This document shows, piece after piece, positions 1 through 5,139 of a stretch of 5,166 bases of DNA. A program made the translations under genes and the position numbers. The DNA comes from Clostridiales bacterium (GTDB lineage: Bacteria; Bacillota; Clostridia; Oscillospirales; Oscillospiraceae). The stretch spans positions 1 to 5,166 of the forward strand of contig JAAYWX010000088.1 of assembly GCA_012516225.1 (NCBI GenBank), read 5' to 3'. Every line of letters starts with the position of its first letter. Position 1 is the stretch's first letter. Under the pieces are notes generated by a model. That model was not told where the DNA came from. It saw nothing but the letters and a program-made list of their open reading frames with translations, and ran no database searches.

Positions 1-2
1 CC

Positions 3-62
3 GTTAAGCATAATAGTACCAAGAAGGACAAAATCCGGTACTTGACAGCAAAAAGACTATAA
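3..62 (+). other. Possible 3' end of a plus-strand gene (very tentative)
   Basis: One plus-strand frame is open from the window edge for 19 codons and ends at TAA (60-62). Its translation is lysine-rich and ends in IRYLTAKRL, which resembles an ordinary protein C-terminus. The other two plus frames stop earlier. Such a short open stretch is easily produced by chance, no family can be named, and no terminator follows. It is listed only because the window cuts this region off. Confidence 0.15.
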
Positions 63-87
63 TTTTTTAGAATTTGGAATTTAAAAT

Positions 88-116
88 ATTATATCTTAAT
101 TTATTCCGATTAGCAA
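88..116 (-). promoter_or_regulatory. Candidate sigma-A promoter directed leftwards
   Basis: On the minus strand a -35 TTGCTA (111-116) is separated by exactly 17 bases from a perfect -10 TATAAT (88-93). Transcription would start near 81 and run out of the left edge, so it would serve a minus-strand gene beyond the window. The region is very AT-rich, which makes chance -10 matches common. The correct spacing is the main support. Confidence 0.35.
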
Positions 117-183
117 TTGACAATTAGCCGCCTGAAACTCTTTAGATTTGCTCAAAATCCGATAAAAGGCGACAAAATGTAAT

Positions 184-224
184 AAAAAATGCAAAGCCCG
201 AGAGAAGAAACTAATCTCTCTCGG
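184..224 (-). terminator. Probable rpsT terminator
   Basis: Read on the minus strand, CCGAGAGA (224-217) pairs perfectly with TCTCTCGG (205-198) across an 11-base loop, and two further pairs are possible with one bulged base. A run of six Ts (189-184) follows about eight bases after the stem. That gap is longer than in a textbook intrinsic terminator, so termination could be weak. It lies about 60 bases past the rpsT stop codon. On the plus strand no T-run follows the stem, so it is not bidirectional. Confidence 0.6.
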
Positions 225-284
225 ACTACACATTGTCCAACGCTGTTTATCTGTACCCCGAAGAGAAATAAATCTTTTCAGAGT

Positions 285-557
285 TTACTGTGCTGACTGC
301 ATGGCATTCAGCTTAATCGTAAGCTTGGACTTCTTATTTGCTGCACAGTTTTTGTGAATAAGATTTTTTGCTGCGGCGTGATCAAGAGACTTGACAGCGA
401 CCTTATAGGCACTGACGGCTGTTTCACGATCACCCTGGGCGACTGCTGCGTCAAACTTTTTGAGATTTGTCTTTAGCTGCGATTTGGCAGCCCTATTCTT
501 TGCATTCCTGGCTTTGGCAAGGGCGTCTCTCTTAGCCGCAGATTTTATATTGGGCAT
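285..557 (-). CDS. rpsT: 30S ribosomal protein S20
   Basis: This 90-residue basic protein is recognisable as S20, a small helical protein that binds 16S rRNA in the body of the 30S subunit and helps early assembly. The N-terminus MPNIKSAAKR is the family signature, and the C-terminal half carries the conserved stretch LIHKNCAANKKSKLTIKLN (about residues 66-84). Length fits the family (about 85-90 residues). The ATG at 557-555 is supported by a very strong Shine-Dalgarno (AGGAGGAGGTG, 578-568) about 10 bases upstream. It is a single-gene unit, with its own promoter at 616-644 and a likely terminator at 184-224. It is transcribed divergently from gpr. In E. coli S20 represses its own translation; nothing here shows whether that happens in this organism. 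Confidence 0.97.
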   Translation of the reverse strand: MPNIKSAAKRDALAKARNAKNRAAKSQLKTNLKKFDAAVAQGDRETAVSAYKVAVKSLDHAAAKNLIHKNCAANKKSKLTIKLNAMQSAQ

Positions 558-615
558 TTGTAGTTGCCACCTCCTCCTATAAAAGTTGCGTCACTGATAT
601 GTTCCGCGGAAATAC

Positions 616-644
616 ATTCTACCACGCAAATTACCAATTTGCAA
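616..644 (-). promoter_or_regulatory. rpsT promoter (sigma-A, extended -10)
   Basis: On the minus strand a -35 TTGCAA (644-639) lies 17 bases from a -10 TAGAAT (621-616), and a TG one base upstream of the -10 gives the extended -10 form TGGTAGAAT. Transcription would begin near 609, leaving a leader of about 50 bases before the rpsT start. Good match, correct spacing and right position support it. Confidence 0.75.
626..642. repeat. Inverted repeat inside the rpsT promoter (possible operator)
   Basis: GCAAATT (626-632), a 3-base centre, and AATTTGC (636-642) form a perfect 7+7 inverted repeat. It occupies almost the whole spacer of the rpsT promoter and overlaps its -35. This is where a repressor would be expected to act, but no known regulator motif is recognised. 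It may also be coincidence in AT-rich DNA. Confidence 0.5.
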
Positions 645-670
645 GCATTTTTTTAATTTTTTAATTGTTT

Positions 671-699
671 GTATATCTCGGCGCTTTGGGTAAAAAATA
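671..699 (+). promoter_or_regulatory. Candidate forespore promoter of gpr (sigma-G/sigma-F type)
   Basis: GTATA (671-675) fits the forespore sigma -35 pattern, and 17 bases later AAAAATA (693-699) matches five of seven positions of the sigma-G -10 consensus CATWHTA. In Bacillus gpr is transcribed in the forespore by sigma-F and sigma-G, so a promoter of this type is expected here. The -10 match is imperfect and lies in an A-run, so this is a position-supported guess. Confidence 0.4.
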
Positions 700-718
700 A
701 CCACAAAATATAGCTTTT

Positions 719-724
719 GGAGGA
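719..724 (+). promoter_or_regulatory. gpr ribosome binding site (fixes the start)
   Basis: GGAGGA sits 7 bases before the ATG at 732. An in-frame TTG at 717 overlaps this Shine-Dalgarno, so it cannot be the start. The ATG at 732 is therefore chosen. Confidence 0.9.
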
Positions 725-731
725 AAATAAA

Positions 732-1622
732 ATGGCAGAATTTCAGCAGCGCACAGACTTGGCTGTTGAGGCAAGAGAGCTTGCCGCAGCTACCCGCACG
801 CAGGAAATAGAGGGGATTACCTACGAAGAAGGCGAGCATTACGGAATAAAGTTCCAAAAATTAACAGTAAATGACGAGTACGGCGAAAAGGCTATAGGAA
901 AACCCATCGGCACTTATTACACAGCCGAAATTGCCTCTGTCCTGCGCAGAGAAAGTGAGTCTTTTGTTGACACCGTAACAGCACTGTCTTTAATAATTAA
1001 AGATTTGATTAAAACAAATAAAAGTGACGGTTGCACCCTTGTTGTTGGACTTGGCAACAGAGATATCACCCCTGACAACATAGGACCTCTTTGTTCGGAA
1101 TCCGTACTCGTCACAAGGCATTTGAAGCAGCACGCGCCAGAGGACTTTAAATTTTTAAGCCCTGTCGCCGTAATCAGCCCGGGAGTTATGGGTTCAAGCG
1201 GGATAGAGAGTGTAGATTATATAAAATGGGTTTGTGACAACCTGAAGCCGAAACAAGTTATAATTGTTGACGCGCTTGCGGCAAGAAGCTTAGAAAGACT
1301 TTGCAGAACAGTTCAAATGACAGACACCGGCATAACTCCAGGATCCGGAGTGGGCAACAGCAGAAGCGCAATAAATAGTCAAACACTCGGCGTCCCTGTA
1401 GTTGCCATAGGTGTCCCCACAGTTGTGGACATAAGAAGCCTTTTGGCAGACATGGGAGACACCAATTTGTCGGGGAAAGCTGCGGAATCCAACGAAATGA
1501 TAGTAACGCCAAGAAACATCGACAGCGAGGTCGTATGTGCGAGCAGAGTGGTCGCTTATGCAATAAATCTCGCTTTGCACGATGGACTTGCAATTGAAGA
1601 TATAGATATGATGGTAGGATAA
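732..1622 (+). CDS. gpr: Germination protease GPR (peptidase family A25)
   Basis: GPR cleaves the small acid-soluble proteins that coat DNA in the dormant spore core, and it acts early in germination. The protein has 296 residues. The N-terminal RTDLAVEARE (7-16) is the region where the inactive zymogen is normally processed. The two conserved acidic residues of family A25 appear to be D115 in GLGNRDITPDNIGP and D180 in VIIVDALAARS; their spacing of 65 closely matches D127/D193 of the B. megaterium enzyme. The hallmark GITPGSGVGNSRSAI (200-214) and TLGVPVVAIGVPTVVD (218-233) follow, then a C-terminal MIVTPRNID. It is shorter than Bacillus GPR (about 370 residues): only six residues precede RTDLA, and the C-terminal part is trimmed. 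All core motifs remain, so it should be functional. The gene is followed directly by parS sites rather than by spoIIP, its usual neighbour in many Firmicutes. Confidence 0.96.
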   Translation: MAEFQQRTDLAVEARELAAATRTQEIEGITYEEGEHYGIKFQKLTVNDEYGEKAIGKPIGTYYTAEIASVLRRESESFVDTVTALSLIIKDLIKTNKSDGCTLVVGLGNRDITPDNIGPLCSESVLVTRHLKQHAPEDFKFLSPVAVISPGVMGSSGIESVDYIKWVCDNLKPKQVIIVDALAARSLERLCRTVQMTDTGITPGSGVGNSRSAINSQTLGVPVVAIGVPTVVDIRSLLADMGDTNLSGKAAESNEMIVTPRNIDSEVVCASRVVAYAINLALHDGLAIEDIDMMVG

Positions 1623-1623
1623 A

Positions 1624-1639
1624 TGTTTCACGTGAAACA
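1624..1639. promoter_or_regulatory. parS site 1 (ParB loading site)
   Basis: TGTTTCACGTGAAACA is a perfect 16-bp palindrome and an exact match to the conserved chromosomal parS consensus TGTTNCACGTGAAACA. It starts one base after the gpr stop codon and lies about 180 bases upstream of parA. ParB dimers bind here, then load and slide along DNA with CTP. Confidence 0.97.
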
Positions 1640-1674
1640 AACTGCTGTTCCGGCTGTGGTAGTGCGGCGACATT

Positions 1675-1690
1675 TGTTTCACGTGAAACA
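1675..1690. promoter_or_regulatory. parS site 2 (ParB loading site)
   Basis: This second palindrome is identical to parS site 1, with 51 bases centre to centre, about five helical turns, so both sites face the same side of the DNA. It lies about 50 bases upstream of the parA -35, where bound ParB could influence parAB transcription. Confidence 0.97.
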
Positions 1691-1740
1691 TTTTTATATG
1701 CTAATTCAAGACTTCTGTGCTAAAAAAGAAATAAAAGGCA

Positions 1741-1768
1741 TTGAAAAGCGGTAAACATATGCTATAAT
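1741..1768 (+). promoter_or_regulatory. parA operon promoter (sigma-A, extended -10)
   Basis: TTGAAA (1741-1746), a 16-base spacer, and a perfect TATAAT (1763-1768) are preceded by TGC, which gives an extended -10. Transcription would start near 1775, about 30 bases before the parA ATG. This is the only strong promoter seen for parA, parB, the small membrane protein and serS. Confidence 0.85.
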
Positions 1769-1792
1769 GGAAAAATGTAATATAAGCGGTTC

Positions 1793-1799
1793 GGGGAGA
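1793..1799 (+). promoter_or_regulatory. parA ribosome binding site (fixes the start)
   Basis: GGGGAGA lies 6 bases before the ATG at 1806. An in-frame ATG at 1767 is part of the -10 box (TATAATG), upstream of the expected transcription start, so it cannot be used. Confidence 0.8.
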
Positions 1800-1805
1800 A
1801 GACTT

Positions 1806-2573
1806 ATGGGTAAAATAATAGCAATTGTAAACCAAAAGGGCGGCGTGGGGAAGACAACCACCTGCGTAAACCTTTGTCATGCGCTACAGCTTAGGGGAAA
1901 GAAAATACTTCTCTGCGACTGTGATCCCCAAGGGAACAGCACATCTGGTGTGGGGGTTGATAAAAACACAAGTCCGAACATATATGATGTGATAATGAAT
2001 GGGGTTGAGGCTGAAAAGGTCGTTGTGAAGACGAAATATTTCAGCATTATCCCTGCAAACAGGGAGTTGTCAGGAGCTTTAGTCGAACTGGTAAATATGG
2101 AAGGACGGGAATTTGTCCTTAAAAGGGCACTTGAGCCTATAAAGGATAAATTCAATTACATATTTATCGACTGCCCGCCATCTCTTGAGCTGCTTACATT
2201 AAATGCACTTTGTGCGGCTGACAGTGTCATTGTTCCCGTTCAATGTGAATATTTCGCGCTTGAGGGGCTTACTGACCTTATCGGAACGATAAAGACAATA
2301 AACAAACGGCTAAATCCCGAGCTAAAGCTTGAGGGAATTTTAATGACTATGTACGATCCCAGAACTAAATTGTCTATAGAGGTCGAAAATGAAATAAAAA
2401 AGTTCTTTGGCGACAAGGTGTATAATACGAAGATACCAAGAAATGTCCGCCTTAGCGAAGCACCGAGCCACGGCAAACCGATAATAGCATACGATATGTC
2501 CTCAAAAGGCAGTAAGGCATATTTTCAGCTTGCAAGTGAATTCGTAAAAGCGCAGAAAACGCAAGGCAAATAA
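1806..2573 (+). CDS. parA: Chromosome-partitioning ATPase ParA (Soj)
   Basis: ParA/Soj is a deviant-Walker ATPase that binds the nucleoid as an ATP dimer. It is released by ParB-stimulated hydrolysis, moving or orienting parS regions; in Bacillus Soj also affects DnaA and replication initiation. The 255 residues match Soj (253) almost position for position. The deviant Walker A KGGVGKTT is at 11-18, with signature lysine K11 and catalytic K16. The DCDPQGN motif has D40, corresponding to the hydrolysis residue D40 of Soj. Walker B YIFIDCPPS is at 118-126 (D122), and VPVQCEYFALEGL at 144-156 is typical of the family. Basic residues near R186 and in PRNVRLSEAP (211-220) resemble the non-specific DNA-binding surface. 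The upstream parS pair and downstream parB confirm a chromosomal partition locus. Nothing looks broken. Confidence 0.97.
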   Translation: MGKIIAIVNQKGGVGKTTTCVNLCHALQLRGKKILLCDCDPQGNSTSGVGVDKNTSPNIYDVIMNGVEAEKVVVKTKYFSIIPANRELSGALVELVNMEGREFVLKRALEPIKDKFNYIFIDCPPSLELLTLNALCAADSVIVPVQCEYFALEGLTDLIGTIKTINKRLNPELKLEGILMTMYDPRTKLSIEVENEIKKFFGDKVYNTKIPRNVRLSEAPSHGKPIIAYDMSSKGSKAYFQLASEFVKAQKTQGK

Positions 2574-2596
2574 AACCTGCTGAAACTAAAGAAATC

Positions 2597-2620
2597 TTAT
2601 TTCCGAGGCTTTGGAAATGA
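2597..2620 (+). other. Stem-loop between parA and parB
   Basis: TTATTTCCGA (2597-2606) pairs with TTGGAAATGA (2611-2620) around a GGCT tetraloop, giving 10 pairs of which two are G-U. There is no T-run after it, so it is not an intrinsic terminator. It lies in the 77-base parA-parB gap, about 18 bases before the parB Shine-Dalgarno. It could affect mRNA stability or the ParA:ParB ratio, which is speculative. Confidence 0.35.
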
Positions 2621-2650
2621 ATTAAAAATACACATATAGAGGAGGTCAAT

Positions 2651-3559
2651 ATGTCCGAAAAAACTCAGAGAAGAGGGCTTGGTACCGGACTTGGCGCACT
2701 ATTCGGCGAAGACTCTATGTTTTCGGAGGACTCAAACTCCCTAATAAATGTGCCGATAGAAAAAGTCGAGCCGAGAACGGACCAGCCAAGGAGCGTATTT
2801 GACCAAGACTCTCTGGAAGAGCTTGCAGAATCAATCCGGCAGTTTGGTCTTATTCAGCCTATAACAGCTCGAAAGCTGGATTCCGGATATTATCAGATTA
2901 TAGCCGGTGAACGGCGATGGCGGGCCGCAAGGCGTGCTGAACTAAAAGAAGTTCCGGTACGAGTAATAGAGGCGGACGATAAGAGGGCAATGGAGCTTGC
3001 TCTTGTCGAAAACTTGCAGAGGGAAGACCTTAATCCGATAGAAGAAGCCAAAGGATACAAAACATTAATGGAAGAATACGGAATGACACAGGAAGAAGTA
3101 TCGCAAAGTATAGGAAAATCGCGATCTGCTGTGGCCAATTCGTTAAGACTGCTGAATTTGACGCCTCCAGTAATGGCAATGCTTGAAGACGGAGATATAT
3201 CGGCGGGGCATGCGAGAGCCTTGCTGGCAATAAAAGATGAAGCGGATCAATTGCGTGTGGCGACAAAAATTATTCAAGAAAGCCTTTCGGTGCGGCAAAC
3301 TGAAAATCTTGCTGCAAAAACGGCTGAACAGACTTTAAAAAAAGAAAAGCAAAAAGAACCCGACAAGCCAAGCTTAGAAGTCAATTATCTTGCGGATACG
3401 GAAAGACAGCTTACGGCAGCTCTTGGGAGAAAAGTGGAAATTAAAGATAATGGGAAAAAGGGGAAAATAGAATTGGAATTTTATGGGAACGACGACAGGG
3501 AAGCTCTGATCGATGCTCTGCTTAACTTCGGCAAGTTTAGAGGGGAGCGCGGGTTATGA
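2651..3559 (+). CDS. parB: Chromosome-partitioning protein ParB (Spo0J)
   Basis: ParB/Spo0J is a CTP-dependent DNA clamp that loads at parS, spreads, recruits SMC and stimulates ParA. This copy has 302 residues. The N-terminal RRGLGTGLGALF (7-18) is the ParA-stimulating peptide. DQPRSVFD (44-51) and IAGERRWRAARR (84-95) form the CTP-binding region; G86 and R89 correspond to G77 and R80 of Spo0J. ENLQRE (120-125) contains N121, corresponding to Spo0J N112. A helix-turn-helix for parS recognition spans MTQEEVSQSIGKSRSAVANS (145-164). A lysine/glutamate-rich linker (about 220-240) leads to the C-terminal dimerisation domain (about 243-302). The ATG follows GGAGGT by 4 bases. Its 3' end overlaps the next gene by 4 bases (ATGA), suggesting translational coupling. 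Noc is a paralogous alternative, but linkage to parA and consensus parS favours ParB. Confidence 0.97.
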   Translation: MSEKTQRRGLGTGLGALFGEDSMFSEDSNSLINVPIEKVEPRTDQPRSVFDQDSLEELAESIRQFGLIQPITARKLDSGYYQIIAGERRWRAARRAELKEVPVRVIEADDKRAMELALVENLQREDLNPIEEAKGYKTLMEEYGMTQEEVSQSIGKSRSAVANSLRLLNLTPPVMAMLEDGDISAGHARALLAIKDEADQLRVATKIIQESLSVRQTENLAAKTAEQTLKKEKQKEPDKPSLEVNYLADTERQLTAALGRKVEIKDNGKKGKIELEFYGNDDREALIDALLNFGKFRGERGL

Positions 3560-3747
3560 AAAAAGCGGTACAGGAAAAAAAGAAAAAGGCTTACCCAATA
3601 CTGCCGTATCTTATAAGCCTTTTTGTGATAGTAGTTGCTCTGGTTTTGCTTTCATATCTTATGCAGCTCCGGAATCGTCAGGAACTTGTGCAGTTTTCAG
3701 AAAATCAATCGGCGAGCGAGTTTGTGCTTGACGAAGATGAGATGTGA
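3556..3747 (+). CDS. Small single-pass membrane protein of unknown function
   Basis: This 63-residue protein is not assigned to any family. Residues 1-13 are strongly basic (MKKAVQEKKKKAY). Residues 15-36 form one hydrophobic membrane segment (from ILPYLISLFV through LLSYLM). Residues 37-63 are polar and end in acidic EFVLDEDEM. By the positive-inside rule the N-terminus is cytoplasmic and the tail external. There is no lipobox and no obvious signal-peptidase site. The ATG overlaps the parB stop in ATGA, with AGGGGAG (3541-3547) 8 bases upstream, so it is probably real and translationally coupled. The plan of basic start, one membrane helix and a short helix-prone tail recalls small bitopic cell-division proteins such as FtsL/DivIC. 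The tail is too short for their long coiled coil, so that is only a suggestion. Confidence 0.8.
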   Translation: MKKAVQEKKKKAYPILPYLISLFVIVVALVLLSYLMQLRNRQELVQFSENQSASEFVLDEDEM

Positions 3748-3792
3748 ATATAGACTGCCGTTTTGATAAATTATAAAATAAACCGATTAAAA

Positions 3793-3799
3793 AGGAGAA
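3793..3799 (+). promoter_or_regulatory. serS ribosome binding site (fixes the start)
   Basis: AGGAGAA lies 8 bases before the ATG at 3808. An in-frame TTG at 3763 would add 15 residues but has no Shine-Dalgarno, and the family's usual N-terminus begins at the ATG (MLDIKLIRENPE). Confidence 0.9.
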
Positions 3800-3807
3800 C
3801 TTTTGAT

Positions 3808-5139
3808 ATGCTGGACATAAAGTTAATACGAGAAAACCCCGAAGACGTTAAAACCCGTCTGAAAGGCAAAGAGATAGACTGCGACGAAATTATCGATAGG
3901 ATTCTCGTCCTTGACGCCGAGCGTAGGGATCTTATATTTAAGACCGAGAATGCCAAGAGTGAACAAAACAAAGTTTCAAAGGAAATTCCCCAGCTTAAAA
4001 AACAGGGAGCCGATACAACTGAGGTTCTTGCTCGCATGAATACTCTTAAAGAGGAGATTAAATCCCTTGATAACCAGCTCAAACAGGTGGAAAACGAATA
4101 CAACGAACTGATGCTTTCCTTGCCGAATCTTCCGGATCCTGACCTTAAATTCGGAGGAAAGGAGAACAATGCCCCAATCCGTTTTTTCGGGTCTTCAAGA
4201 ACACTGGATTTTGAACCAAAGAATCATGTTGAGCTTTGCACAGAGCTTGGGCTTATCGATTATACGAGGGGCGCAAAGCTATCCGGCAACGGATATTGGA
4301 TATACCGCGGAATGGGTGCGCGCCTTGAATGGGCATTGCTCAACTATTTTATAGAAGTGCACCAGCTTGAAGGATATGAATTTGTAATGGTGCCTCATAC
4401 GCTTGGATACGAATGCGGACTTGCCGCAGGGCAGTTTCCCAAGTTTAAAGATGATGTTTATTGGATAGAGGCAGAGGAGGATCAGCAGCGCCGCTTTTTG
4501 CTTCCGACCGCGGAAACTGCGCTCGTCAGCCTTCATATGTATGAAATTTTGACGGAAGCAGAACTTCCGAGAAAATATATCGCCTATACTCCGTGTTTCC
4601 GCCGCGAAGCAGGCTCTTATCGCGCCGAAGAACGCGGAATGATAAGAGGCCATCAGTTCAACAAGGTGGAAATGTTCCAGGTTACTAAACCTGAAGACTC
4701 AGACGCCGCATTCGATGAGTTGGTTACAAAGGCTGAAATGCTTGTAAAAAACCTCGGACTTAAATTCCGTACAGTAAAGCTTGCCGCAGGAGACTGCTCG
4801 GCATCTATGGCAAGGACCTATGACATAGAGGTATACATTCCATCTATGAACGGTTATAAGGAAGTTTCTTCTGTCAGCAATGCCAGAGATTATCAGGCTC
4901 GACGAGGACAGATAAGATTCCGACGCGAAGAAACCGGCAAAATAGAATATTGCCATACCTTAAATGGCTCGGGCCTTGCGACAAGCCGCATTCTTCCCGC
5001 AATAGTAGAACAATACCAGCAGGCGGACGGCTCTGTGATAGTTCCTCAGGCCTTGAGGCGCTATATGAGGGGAAAAGAAACCATCACAAAAGATGATATA
5101 AAAAGGGTAACTATGAAAAGTCCGCTAAGCTGCGGATAA
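3808..5139 (+). CDS. serS: Seryl-tRNA synthetase, divergent form
   Basis: This class II synthetase charges tRNA-Ser (and tRNA-Sec where present) with serine in the cytoplasm. It has 443 residues against about 425 usually. The N-terminal MLDIKLIRENPEDVK leads into the tRNA-binding helical hairpin (about 30-105). Motif 1 runs from ARLEWALLNY (171) to P196. The TAE loop is at 234-236. Motif 2 is CFRREAG (263-269, R265) with HQFNKVEMF (282-290). Motif 3 is NGSGLATSR (386-394, R394). All catalytic landmarks are present, so activity is expected. Several stretches usually well conserved in bacterial SerRS differ: AAGQFPKF (206-213) instead of GTGQLPKF, SSVSN (354-358) instead of SSCSN, and GSYRAEERGMIRGHQF in the motif 2 loop instead of GSAG.DTRGL.R.HQF. 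About 15 extra residues follow the usual YM end. No T-box fits in the 60-base gap upstream; it probably belongs to the parA operon. It may be a second SerRS. Confidence 0.93.
   Translation: MLDIKLIRENPEDVKTRLKGKEIDCDEIIDRILVLDAERRDLIFKTENAKSEQNKVSKEIPQLKKQGADTTEVLARMNTLKEEIKSLDNQLKQVENEYNELMLSLPNLPDPDLKFGGKENNAPIRFFGSSRTLDFEPKNHVELCTELGLIDYTRGAKLSGNGYWIYRGMGARLEWALLNYFIEVHQLEGYEFVMVPHTLGYECGLAAGQFPKFKDDVYWIEAEEDQQRRFLLPTAETALVSLHMYEILTEAELPRKYIAYTPCFRREAGSYRAEERGMIRGHQFNKVEMFQVTKPEDSDAAFDELVTKAEMLVKNLGLKFRTVKLAAGDCSASMARTYDIEVYIPSMNGYKEVSSVSNARDYQARRGQIRFRREETGKIEYCHTLNGSGLATSRILPAIVEQYQQADGSVIVPQALRRYMRGKETITKDDIKRVTMKSPLSCG

Larger units (their letters stand above)
1621..1693. repeat. Perfect 21-bp inverted repeat made of two parS sites plus flanks; possible gpr terminator
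   Basis: The arms 1621-1641 and 1673-1693 are exact reverse complements, separated by 31 comparatively GC-rich bases. Each arm contains a 16-bp parS core. The extra five paired bases (three on the gpr side, two inside) are not required by ParB. The left arm begins within the gpr TAA. The right arm runs into five Ts (1691-1695), so the gpr transcript could fold a long stem ending in a U-run and terminate here. Termination is inferred only. Confidence 0.55.

Noticed and set aside
42..63. TTGACA followed by TATAAT on the plus strand
   Set aside because: The two boxes are only 10 bases apart, too close for a sigma-A promoter, and no gene follows on that strand before gpr.
232..239. TGTCCAA resembling a Spo0A box
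   Set aside because: It mismatches the core TGNCGAA and lies downstream of rpsT, away from any promoter.
420..428. parS half-site TGTTTCACG inside rpsT
   Set aside because: The second half does not match, it is in coding sequence, and a 9-base match is not very unlikely by chance.
602..611. Palindrome TTCCGCGGAA in the rpsT leader, considered as a degenerate parS
   Set aside because: The alignment fails at the central CACGTG and in the right half; it is left as an unexplained short palindrome.
717..731. Upstream TTG start for gpr, adding five residues
   Set aside because: The TTG overlaps the Shine-Dalgarno GGAGGA that serves the ATG at 732.
1767..1805. Upstream ATG start for parA, adding 13 residues
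   Set aside because: This ATG is inside the -10 box and upstream of the expected transcription start; the ATG at 1806 has a ribosome binding site and gives the usual ParA N-terminus.
3513..3731. Overlapping plus-strand reading frame across the parB end
   Set aside because: It lies in another frame over parB and the small membrane protein gene, lacks a family-like sequence, and is explained as a shadow frame.
3763..3807. Upstream TTG start for serS, adding 15 residues
   Set aside because: It has no ribosome binding site, and it places the serS Shine-Dalgarno inside the coding sequence; the ATG at 3808 matches the family start.
5121..5136. TCCGC/GCGGA inverted repeat at the serS end as a terminator
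   Set aside because: The stem is only five pairs, it overlaps the coding end, and no T-run follows.
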